From: Notospermus geniculatus
Taxonomy: Eukaryota; Nemertea; Pilidiophora; Heteronemertea; Lineidae
Direction of reading: 5' to 3'
Length of the DNA: 64,000 nucleotides
Assembly (NCBI GenBank): GCA_002633025.1
Contig: NMRB01000758.1
Location: 1 to 64,000 of the forward strand
Part shown: in pieces, positions 44,662 through 53,402 of the stretch
Position numbering within the stretch: position 1 is the first letter of the stretch
How the letters are laid out: each line of letters opens with the position of its first letter
Notes under the pieces: model-generated
Told to the model about the DNA's origin: nothing
The model's database searches: none
Seen by the model: only the letters and a program-made list of their open reading frames with translations
Made by a program: the position numbers and the translations under genes

Positions 44662-44940
44662 ATGCTGTCCACTGAAGACGTAGAGGCAGTCAAGTCGAAT
44701 TCTGCATATCTGACGAAAGTAGTGTTTGATTGGAGCATATTGAAACCTGATATAGAATACGAGGGAATAATTTCCCTTTTGGCATGTGCTGCCCTCTGTT
44801 GTCGGAGGGTCTGCACTACGGTTAATGTTTTTCGTGATTGTGGGCTGTTGTATTGTCGATTAAGTCGAAAAAAAGGAACTTGCATGGAGAAAAATGAAGA
44901 GGTGTTTGAATTTTCGGGATCTCGAATGTATCAGAAAAAG
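44662..44940 (+). CDS. Possible PAN/Apple-like exon, copy B
   Basis: From an ATG at 44662, 93 codons run to AAAAAG, then GTGAGT (splice donor, phase 0). The peptide is about 90% identical to copy A and keeps the cysteine series C-A-A-L-C-C, C-T-T-V-N-V-F and L-Y-C-R-L-S. One cysteine near the middle differs in position between copies. Homology also covers about 70 bp upstream of the ATG. No downstream exon was found before the repeats at 45225, so the gene, if real, extends beyond what I can recognise or is broken. Confidence 0.35.
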
Positions 44941-45250
44941 GTGAGTTTCTTTCTGGGTTGCAACGATGTACGTTATTTTGGTCAAGATGAAAATAATGCA
45001 ATGAAACTAGGTAGGCCCATAGACATATTGCCAGTCTGCTGTACATCCACTTATTCACAATTACAGTCTTGGCGCTCGGCAGGCCTTTAAAACAATAAGA
45101 AATCAGCAGACTTTCTTGACGAGGCTGTCTCGCCCTGCAGGACACTACAGAGACACTCAAGAAAACACCACAGGATGAAGGGGTGTTTCTTGGCTGGTCC
45201 TTGGGTTGTCCCAATGATGTCCCAGTGGGTGAAATGAAATGAAATGAAAT

Positions 45251-45480
45251 GTCAGCAATTAAGGAATGAATAGAGGCCAAGCCCCTAGCCCCGTGGGGCT
45301 TGGCCTCTATTCATTCCGTAATTGCTGACACCTACATTTAGTATTCAGCTCAGTCTCTTCTGAAATCTAGTGTGGAAAAGTGCCAGTCTGAAAGGGGTCG
45401 AAAATTTGCTTAAACCTTGGAATTCGACTTCCTGTGTTATATCAGTTTGTGTGTGGATTTTTGTGCCTTTGTGGACATAA
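45251..45480 (+). mobile_element. Palindromic element, family H copy 2
   Basis: A hairpin at 45251-45329 (GTCAGCAATTAAGGAATGAA and its complement, with AAGCCCC at the apex) is followed by sequence homologous to 13313-13450 (TTCAGCTCAGTCT, then GACTTCCTGT and GTGTG(G/T)(A/C)). An (ATGAA)n tract at 45230-45250 precedes it. Confidence 0.8.
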
Positions 45481-45785
45481 AAACTATAAGTATCATATTC
45501 TTGCTCACAAATGCAGACCAACTGTAACCAACATCAGAAATGATTAGTGTCTATAGCGAAAAAGAATCTTATACATTATAAATCAGAATATTCAACCCCG
45601 AATTTGTTTTTCAATGGGGAAATTTTTTGCAAGCCTTTTTCTTTCTCACCTCTCTTGTCGCTTTCTGAATCATGATATCTTATGATTATCTTTTATTAAA
45701 ACGTCATTAAACTTGTGAGAAAAATTGGTTTTTCATATAATTTGGGAACATTTTACACAGTTTGAAACTTAGGAAGTTTTCCTGA
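45481..45785. other. Unannotated sequence
   Basis: No gene or repeat was identified. Confidence 0.35.
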
Positions 45786-45788
45786 TAT

Positions 45789-45950
45789 TGTACAGTGGTA
45801 TTCTGTGCTGGTGCCAGGTGCCCTACATCTATGTGGTGGTACAGTCAGTGGTATTCTCAGGTGTCCTGTGGTGCCCCCACATCAATGTGGTGGTACAGTC
45901 AGTGGTGTTCTCTGGTGGTCTCAGGTGTCCTGTGGTGCCCCACATCTATA
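45789..45950 (+). repeat. Minisatellite, unit about 60 bp
   Basis: About 2.5 units contain GTGGTGGTACAGTCAGTGGT followed by TTCTC and a variable CAGGTGTCCTGTGGTGCC segment. Frames through it reflect the repeat only. Confidence 0.8.
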
Positions 45951-45954
45951 ATGG

Positions 45955-46160
45955 TCGACGCACAGGGAAACAGCGAGTCCGCGTTTTCTAGAGTGTTCCG
46001 AACAATGGGAATCACACAAAATAATGACCACACTGAAAAACGTACATGTACACTGGTCCTGATCAATCTCCCACCAAAAAGGCGTCCATTGTATAGGACC
46101 TGGTTTCGGTGTGCTGCCCTCTATCGTAGCGTGGATCCCCTTTGGTAGCATTTGAACTAC
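45955..46160 (+). mobile_element. MITE family M2 partial copy 3, plus repeat fragment
   Basis: CGACGCACAGGGAAACAGCG to CACTGAAAAACGTACATG matches the right part of M2. The part at 46090-46160 has GGTGTGCTGCCCTCT and GCGTGGATCCCCT, as in the dispersed repeat near 9907-9940. Confidence 0.7.
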
Positions 46161-46239
46161 CCAATGACATAGCGAAAGTCTACGAAAATCTGACTTCAGG
46201 AGAGGCCCCATTTTCAAGAAGACTCAAGAACTTGTTCGC

Positions 46240-46990
46240 CATAGAGTGTCATGTTTTTCGTGTTATCCCTTGGTTTTAGGGGTCAAGAAACCCATTGGGA
46301 TAGGTCACATAACCCTCCCTTGAGCACGGGTATAGAAATCCAAGATGGCCGTCAAGTTGTCTGCCAATTACAATAAAATGTCCATAACTCGAGAACCATT
46401 TGTCATAGGGTGATAATTTTGGTGTCTATCCCCATACCACGTTCTTAGGAGTCAAGAAAATTACTGTGGTAGGTAAAATAATCATCCCTTCACCAGTGTT
46501 ATAGAAATCCAAGATGGCCGCCAATCGTCATAAAATGGCCATAACTTGAAAACATTTGATGAGTAGAACACAGTGATATAAAAATTTTGAATGAAATCAT
46601 GCAAATAAAAAAGTAGTGATAAACATGCCTTTACAAAATTCCTTCTGTCAAATGCATCTTTCAGCGGAATTTTTCGACGCTGATACCTTTATATAGCCAG
46701 GAAAATTTGCTATTATGTATGTTGGCACCAACATTCTGAACGCAATTGGTTTGGAGATATTCAAGAAAAACTGCTCTCCTTTTACTTTTTTTCCACGAGT
46801 GTACATTTTGTAATGGATTTTTGTAGTTCGTCTTGCTGCTTCTAGGTGGCTGATGCCATTAGATAGCCAGGAAAATTTGCAACGGCACTATATGTTGGAG
46901 TCAACTTTCTGTAGCCCATTGTTTTGGAGATATTCAAGAAAAACTGTTGTCCATTTAGTTTTTTTCCATGAGTGTCCATTCGCCGAAACG
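46240..46990 (+). repeat. Two dimeric repeats, one matching 1710-1880
   Basis: At 46260-46550, two diverged units share GGGTCAAGAAA-like sequence, ATAGAAATCCAAGATGGCCG and AAAATG(T/G)CCATAACT. 46558-46745 is copy 2 of the repeat at 1710. From 46690 to 46990, ATAGCCAGGAAAATTTGC and TTTGGAGATATTCAAGAAAA each occur twice. Confidence 0.8.
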
Positions 46991-47153
46991 TAGTTAGTCC
47001 CTTGGGTTGAAGAGTGGCCGGTGGCGCCCTCTGTCGAGAAAAAGTAGCAACACCACACTTCTTTACAACTTTGAATTTCAAATGGGCCTTCTGTTGCTTT
47101 CGAACATTTCTGTCATTTTTACAATAGACAGTGTAAGCCCTAAGGCTGAGTTT
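46991..47153. other. Unannotated sequence
   Basis: GGCGCCCTCTGTCGAG is a repeat-like motif; no gene. Confidence 0.35.
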
Positions 47154-47274
47154 ACATCGAGGCACACGTGACACGAACACGCAGGCGAACAATGGCTTCA
47201 GAAAGGATTCATCCCCATGAAACCTTTGTTCGCCTGCGAGTTCGTGTCGTGTGTGCCTCGATGTAAACTCAGCC
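47154..47274. mobile_element. MITE family M3, copy 2
   Basis: Near-identical to 33101-33227, with GGCTGAGTTTACATCGAGGC at both ends in inverse orientation. Confidence 0.9.
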
Positions 47275-47364
47275 TAAGAGAACTGAGAACGGTGGACTGC
47301 AAACAATCTTGCACGTCATGCCCCTTTAAAAGATTGAAATGTATTTTTCAAGTCCTTTTCGCGA

Positions 47365-49077
47365 ATGCATTATAAGCTATATCGAAGATTTTTCATCAGC
47401 CCTCCCATTGGTACTCATCGAGGAGCTATCCTGTATCACCCGGAAAAACTAATGATTGCAGAACTTTTTACTGAGATGCCATGGAGAATACTCTTATCGT
47501 ATATACCAGACTTTAACTATAACATTTACAAGATCGTCTACAGGGTAAAATATTATATTAAACTCGATGGTGCTAGGGTCAGTACTGGCATTTTTTCAGA
47601 CTATATCATCAGTGTTCTGATTAAGACGAGAGGCCATTGGAGCAAGTTGAAGCATACTGCAAAAGTCCATAGTTGGAAAAGTGGGAAATATGTCGGCGAT
47701 CTTGCCTTTCCACCTGATAGTCAATGTATGAAATGACTTGGAAAAAGAACAGTATTTGGTGACAGATGGAAATTCATGTTCAAACATAATTTCTTAGAAC
47801 TAGCAGTTTCCGTTTGTTTTCTGAATTTACGCGCTTTACACACAATATCATTAACGATCTACACCTGCGAGAAATATCTTGAAGGTGGTAAACTAATATT
47901 AAGATTGATACCTAATATTACACAAAAAGTTAAAGTTCACATGCCAATGAGTTTAGAAATGGATATCAGTCCTCAAGAAGTTTATCTGCTATTGCAAGAG
48001 GTGATAATGCCTTCGAAAGTGCTGCTGCTTAATAGGCAGCATGGATTCAGAGTACAAGAGCTAACCNTATATCGAAGATTTTCCATCAGCCCTCCCATTG
48101 GTACTCATCGAGGAGCTATCCTGTATCACCCGGAAAAACTAATGATTGCAGAACTTTTTACTGAGATGCCATGGAGAATACTCTTATCGTATATACCAGA
48201 CTTTAACTATAACATTTACAAGATCGTCTACAGGGTAAAATATTATATTAAACTCGATGGTGCTAGGGTCAGTACTGGCATTTTTTCAGACTATATCATC
48301 AGTGTTCTGATTAAGACGAGAGGCCATTGGAGCAAGTTGAAGCATACTGCAAAAGTCCATAGTTGGAAAAGTGGGAAATATGTCGGCGATCTTGCCTTTC
48401 CACCTGATAGTCAATGTATGAAATGACTTGGAAAAAGAACAGTATTTGGTGGCAGATGGAAATTCATGTTCAAACATAATTTCTTAGAACTAGCAGTTTC
48501 CGTTTGTTTTCTGAATTTACGCTCTTTACACACAATATCATTAACGATCTACACCTGCGAGAAACATCTCGAAGGTGGTTAACTAATATTAAGACTGCTA
48601 CCTAATATTACACAAAAAGTTAAAGTTCACATGCCAATGAGTTTAGAAATGGATATCAGTCCTCAAGAAGTTTATCTGCTATTGCAAGAGGTGATAATGC
48701 CTTCGAAAGTGCTGCTGCTTAAAAGGCAGCATGGATTCAGAGTGCAAGAGCTAACCGCTATTCGAGATCTGGGGAAAGATTTGATCCGTGATATCGAGAT
48801 ATTGAATTCTAATCTTGATGTATGGTATTTGATTATGAGATTCGATGAGTCAATTCAGTACATCGAATTTGGTTGCTCGAAAGGAAATCCAACATCGGCA
48901 GCGCCTAGAAGGAGGGAAATTTATAGGGAAGGTTCAAATAACGTGACGCGAATAATACGAAATAGAGACTTAGGCACTTTGAGAGAACTCCACAATCGCA
49001 CTAACAGCCAACAAGATAGTTCAGTATTTGATGGAGTAAATGTTTATAGACTCCGAGTCCGGCGGCATAGTGACTGA
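47365..49077 (+). CDS. Unrecognised coding segment, possibly split by an intron
   Basis: The first frame (47365-47736; 123 residues) and its duplicate are rich in I, Y and K and end at GTCAATGTATGAAATGA, where a GT could be a donor. A second frame, best seen in the copy running 48631-49077 (148 residues), includes S-P-Q-E-V-Y-L-L-L-Q-E-V and D-L-G-K-D-L-I-R-D-I-E. I recognise no domain. Conservation of both frames between copies says little, because the copies are probably allelic. It may be a real gene read through an intron or a decayed mobile-element protein. Confidence 0.3.
47378..48756 (+). repeat. 689-bp direct repeat joined by one N (probable assembly duplication)
   Basis: 47378-48066 and 48068-48756 are both 689 bp and differ at only a few sites. 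The first copy stops at CTAACC and the second starts at TATATCG, with a single N (48067) between. This looks like two alleles or overlapping contigs concatenated rather than a biological tandem. Open frames across the junction are chimeric. Confidence 0.9.
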
Positions 49078-49079
49078 GC

Positions 49080-49672
49080 GTCGGAATCGCGACCAAAAAT
49101 CTGCAGGTTTGACTTCCGCTCGATCAAGTTGCTGTTTTCTTATTTTGAACTGATCTGAATAGATGTAGTGATCCGCTGTAGGGGGAACTCATGCCGCAGG
49201 TTCAAACCGCTATCTACTACGTTGTCCGCGCTCTGAAACTGCTTCAGTTGGTGCGATCCTCAAAATATCACTAACAGACGGCGTTAGCTGTCCGATTTGG
49301 GGAATCGCGCTGGGAATCTGCTCGGCACGAGTATGAATATACAGTGTACATTTTGCACACGTATCTTACCCAATCAGAAAGTGTGTTACGCGGCATCGGT
49401 TAAGCCTGTGATGATGGCTTATGATTCGATCCCTCGTCAAACAGCGCCGCCCATTGATGGTACCGGTACCTCACTTTTGGCGCCAATCATACCAGTGTTT
49501 AGTGGATCGATACCAACTGAACACTGGAGATGATTGTACTTTCGGGGCTGCTTCATTAGTGGCCATGAAAGGTGCTTGCAGAGACTAGGATAACGTAAAG
49601 TGGGTTTGAGGCTCTATTAGGCTTCCTGTACATATAAGTATACGGTATTCGAACACACCGGTTAAGGGCTAG
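49080..49672. other. Unannotated sequence
   Basis: No gene or repeat was identified. Confidence 0.35.
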
Positions 49673-49783
49673 GGGCCATATGCATCTTAAGTGTAAAATC
49701 TTAAGTGTAAAATTTCCCTTACCATTGTTTCAAACAAAAGATAAGGGAAATTTTGCACTTACGATGTTTTATGCATACGGCCC
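49673..49783. mobile_element. Foldback MITE of 111 bp
   Basis: GGGCCATATGCATCTTAAG and a complement ending TATGCATACGGCCC enclose AAAATTTCCCTTA and TAAGGGAAATTTT. Confidence 0.8.
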
Positions 49784-49859
49784 AAGGTTCGCCCGACCAA
49801 ACTAAATCACTGTGGTGAAGTGCATAATTTCATGTAATGAACTGATCTTATTTACAATA

Positions 49860-50317
49860 ATAGCAGTGGTTACACCTATCCAAAATCCCCGTGCTTTTTG
49901 AGACACGGGCTTTTTCCGAACCAGAAAAAACACAGCGTTGACACGGCGAGCGGTTACACTACTAAAAGTGCGATTGGTAAGTTCCGTATCCCGGCGATAG
50001 GGGCACTGCATGTAGGCAACTCTCTGTCATCGAGTGGCTACTGTAGGCGTGAAATATTCTATGCATGCGCATGACTCATCGATTTGCATCGCCGTCTGTC
50101 GCCGGGTGCTTGGAACTACAAATAAACACGGGGATTTCGCGGTTACACTACATAAAATCCCCGTGTCTAAATAGCCCCGGCGTTGCCCCTTCGAGCTCGC
50201 TGGGGCTAATAAGCACGGGGATTTCAGACACGGGTCTATTTAGACTCGGCGATTTATAGGTGTAACCGCAAAATCCCCGGGGAAAGCACGGGGATTTATG
50301 TAGTGTAACCACAGCTN
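49860..50317. mobile_element. TIR family with GTTACACTACATAAA and CCCCGTG motifs
   Basis: GGTTACACTACATAAAATCC near 50140 is complemented by ATTTATGTAGTGTAACC near 50296. AAATCCCCGTG and CACGGGGATTT recur throughout in both orientations. The layout matches 775-1092. The right side runs into the 889-N gap. Confidence 0.7.
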
Positions 50318-50318
50318 N

Positions 50319-51207
50319 NNNNNNNNNNNNNNNNNNNNNNNNNNNNNNNNNNNNNNNNNNNNNNNNNNNNNNNNNNNNNNNNNNNNNNNNNNNNNNNNNN
50401 NNNNNNNNNNNNNNNNNNNNNNNNNNNNNNNNNNNNNNNNNNNNNNNNNNNNNNNNNNNNNNNNNNNNNNNNNNNNNNNNNNNNNNNNNNNNNNNNNNNN
50501 NNNNNNNNNNNNNNNNNNNNNNNNNNNNNNNNNNNNNNNNNNNNNNNNNNNNNNNNNNNNNNNNNNNNNNNNNNNNNNNNNNNNNNNNNNNNNNNNNNNN
50601 NNNNNNNNNNNNNNNNNNNNNNNNNNNNNNNNNNNNNNNNNNNNNNNNNNNNNNNNNNNNNNNNNNNNNNNNNNNNNNNNNNNNNNNNNNNNNNNNNNNN
50701 NNNNNNNNNNNNNNNNNNNNNNNNNNNNNNNNNNNNNNNNNNNNNNNNNNNNNNNNNNNNNNNNNNNNNNNNNNNNNNNNNNNNNNNNNNNNNNNNNNNN
50801 NNNNNNNNNNNNNNNNNNNNNNNNNNNNNNNNNNNNNNNNNNNNNNNNNNNNNNNNNNNNNNNNNNNNNNNNNNNNNNNNNNNNNNNNNNNNNNNNNNNN
50901 NNNNNNNNNNNNNNNNNNNNNNNNNNNNNNNNNNNNNNNNNNNNNNNNNNNNNNNNNNNNNNNNNNNNNNNNNNNNNNNNNNNNNNNNNNNNNNNNNNNN
51001 NNNNNNNNNNNNNNNNNNNNNNNNNNNNNNNNNNNNNNNNNNNNNNNNNNNNNNNNNNNNNNNNNNNNNNNNNNNNNNNNNNNNNNNNNNNNNNNNNNNN
51101 NNNNNNNNNNNNNNNNNNNNNNNNNNNNNNNNNNNNNNNNNNNNNNNNNNNNNNNNNNNNNNNNNNNNNNNNNNNNNNNNNNNNNNNNNNNNNNNNNNNN
51201 NNNNNNN
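50319..51207. other. Assembly gap, 889 N
   Basis: The flanks are an inverted-repeat family on the left and a minisatellite on the right, so the gap probably contains more of that satellite. Frames crossing it are artefacts. Confidence 1.
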
Positions 51208-51385
51208 GGCAGACACATGGAGCCGGGGACACATAGAACCCGGGACACATAGAACCCTGCATACAAATAACTCCTTTAGGGACACATAGAACCCTCTATA
51301 AAAATAACTGTCTTTAGGGACGCATAGAACCCGGGACGGAAAGGACCCGGGACGCATAGAACCCGGGACACATAGGGACGACCCC
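51208..51385 (+). repeat. Minisatellite, unit GGGACACATAGAACCC
   Basis: Roughly nine 16-bp units (GGGACACATAGAACCC, variants with CGCATAG) are interspersed with a longer unit that includes AAATAACT(C/G)(C/T)(T/C)TTAGG. It starts at the gap edge, so the array is probably longer. Confidence 0.85.
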
Positions 51386-51726
51386 GCTATAATATCAGAC
51401 TGCCATCGTGGATGTCCATCAATAACCCATCAATCACCACCTTATATGATCACGTTACGTGCCGCCGTAATTTTTCGCTCAGTTTCTGTGCCGCCGTTCT
51501 AAAAATGGCCGAATCCGCTCGTAGTGCGGATACAAGTCTAGGTAACGAACATTTGTTCGCGCACGTGTCCGCAGACCGTATATTTATATGTTAACACTGC
51601 CTCTGGCCGCTGTTTTATAGAATAGGAGATCATTTTTCACTTGTCATCTGATGATTTGGCACGAATCATCTGCAATTTGAAGAACGAACATTAAATTACA
51701 GTTTTTAAGACGTTTTTAAATTACAG

Positions 51727-52755
51727 GGAAGGTCAAGATTGTCCTCGTTTTATTTAGAAAAGCAGATTCCTTTCCTGCCTTCAATTGTTGGCAATCATCT
51801 TCACAACTTTGACTTCCCCTTTGAACAGTATATAGCAATTGTAATACCTGAAAACTCGCCACTTGGACGGGTACTTGTTTACCAGATTCAAAAAAAGAAA
51901 TTAATTATTAAGTATAATACATCTCTTCCTTATGCGATATATTCGACAACAAGAAGTTCGTATGAAGGCAAATTCCTTTTAGCAAAGTTCTTTGTTCATG
52001 GAACCGTGGATCATTTTACTTATTACCTCGTTGATCTACGAAACGGGGCTATAAACGGAACACTGGTTATACCAAAATCTGACAAATGTATACATGCAAA
52101 AAGGATCAATCTAGACGTCAGGTGGAAGAAAAAGATATCCATTGTCTGTTGTATTTCTGGTCTTACCCGCCTTGCCATTTACGATGTTGCCGTTTCCAGT
52201 GAAATTGCTTTAACGTACCGATATTCCATCACAATTACGTCATGTTCTAGGGTGGACTTTAAGGTAGCGAATGATGTTGTATTTGCAATGGTTAATGTGA
52301 AGACTATATTGATTTACAGAAGGAATACACAGTACGAGCCAGTTAAGCACAAAATCAAAAATATAAAATGGTTAGAAAGTAAGTGGCCAAAAAACGTTAA
52401 GGTAGGAGTTTTCCTAATTCTCAGTTCATTCTTGACTGCTGTGTTCTTATTCCGAGTTCCTGGACCGAGTGCAATAGCTTTCACTCAACGATACGAGCCT
52501 AAAAATGGCCTCGTGAAGAATGGATCTGGTCGAATAATCCTGGACGAAACGAAAACATTATTCCATCCACGTGACGAGAAGGATAACAATACTTCAGCCC
52601 TGTCGATGGGAAGTTCTTTCATATCAAACGACTTTGGCGGGATAAGAACGTTGTCTTGTCTGTTGACGTCTATAAACAGGACTCGTCGTGGCGCTCCTGA
52701 GGACTACAGCACACAAAGACAAGTTTTCTCACTGACTCGTATAGGCAATAACTGA
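51727..52755 (+). CDS. Terminal exon of an unrecognised beta-rich protein
   Basis: An open frame of about 343 codons begins right after TTTTTAAATTACAG, a good 3' splice site, and ends TGA at 52755. It is the longest frame in the window with no family match. Residues 30-215 show regularly spaced short hydrophobic strands (such as Y-I-A-I-V-I-P, R-V-L-V-Y-Q-I, I-L-I-Y-R-R) reminiscent of WD40-like propeller blades, but without W-D or G-H signatures. A hydrophobic stretch (about 221-239, V-G-V-F-L-I-L-S-S) could be a membrane helix. The C-terminal 90 residues are polar. An upstream ATG in AAAATGGCCGAATCC (51504) with a GTAACG donor might be exon 1, but its phase does not match this acceptor. There is no in-exon ATG at the start, so the protein is 5'-incomplete as drawn. 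Confidence 0.55.
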   Translation, partial: GRSRLSSFYLEKQIPFLPSIVGNHLHNFDFPFEQYIAIVIPENSPLGRVLVYQIQKKKLIIKYNTSLPYAIYSTTRSSYEGKFLLAKFFVHGTVDHFTYYLVDLRNGAINGTLVIPKSDKCIHAKRINLDVRWKKKISIVCCISGLTRLAIYDVAVSSEIALTYRYSITITSCSRVDFKVANDVVFAMVNVKTILIYRRNTQYEPVKHKIKNIKWLESKWPKNVKVGVFLILSSFLTAVFLFRVPGPSAIAFTQRYEPKNGLVKNGSGRIILDETKTLFHPRDEKDNNTSALSMGSSFISNDFGGIRTLSCLLTSINRTRRGAPEDYSTQRQVFSLTRIGNN

Positions 52756-53247
52756 CGATAGTCAGACGATTTGCGAAAATCACAGAGAACTATGCGCTCT
52801 AAAAAATTCCTCGTCGTACTGAGAAGCTGCTATTGAAGACTCATTATCAGTTAACGAAGGGCCCAATTTCTGAACGGAGAACACGGATTCACGTTTCGTT
52901 TTTGTTCAGACATCGTGTGTCAAGCAACACATCTAGTTCGTTGATCGACTTTTTTACCCCTTATGATATCATGACGGACTTAACATCCACTTTCGATTGT
53001 AATGTATCCATGTGTTTTGTTGCACAGGGTTGGTTTCGATGTGCACATACACACTCTCTTCCACTTCTCAACAAGGTGGTTGGATCTGTGTCCAACTTGC
53101 CAAGGAGGTAAAGGAAGGGGGTGTATTTGAAATACGTTACTCCTGCAGTGGACCACTGAGTGACTCCAGGCAGCGCCACGTTTAAATATTGAATCCTCCT
53201 CGATTTACAAAGAATAGCACAGGAAGGGGTGATCATGAACCTTACTC
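52756..53247. other. Unannotated sequence
   Basis: No gene or repeat was identified. Confidence 0.35.
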
Positions 53248-53358
53248 ACGAAGCCCCCGTAACTCTACGGAGTGTATAAACCTAGGCTATAATTAATTGT
53301 TCACTATCCCCCGACAAAGGATTTACGTAGCCTTAAAGTTACGAGGGCTTTTTGAATA
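53248..53358. repeat. Foldback-like hairpin
   Basis: GAAGCCCCCGTAAC and a complement GTTACGAGGGCTTTTT lie about 80 bp apart, just downstream of the GPCR stop codon (minus strand). Confidence 0.5.
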
Positions 53359-53402
53359 AGGTCCCATAGCAGTACGGCAGCGGACCTCCTTCCTGTTATG
53401 TT

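Noticed and set aside
45788-46148. Open frame with repeated V-V-V-Q-S-V-V-F-S-G
   Set aside because: Produced by the 60-bp minisatellite.
50148-51357. Open frames of over 300 codons
   Set aside because: Almost entirely Ns; the readable ends are inverted repeats and a 16-bp minisatellite.
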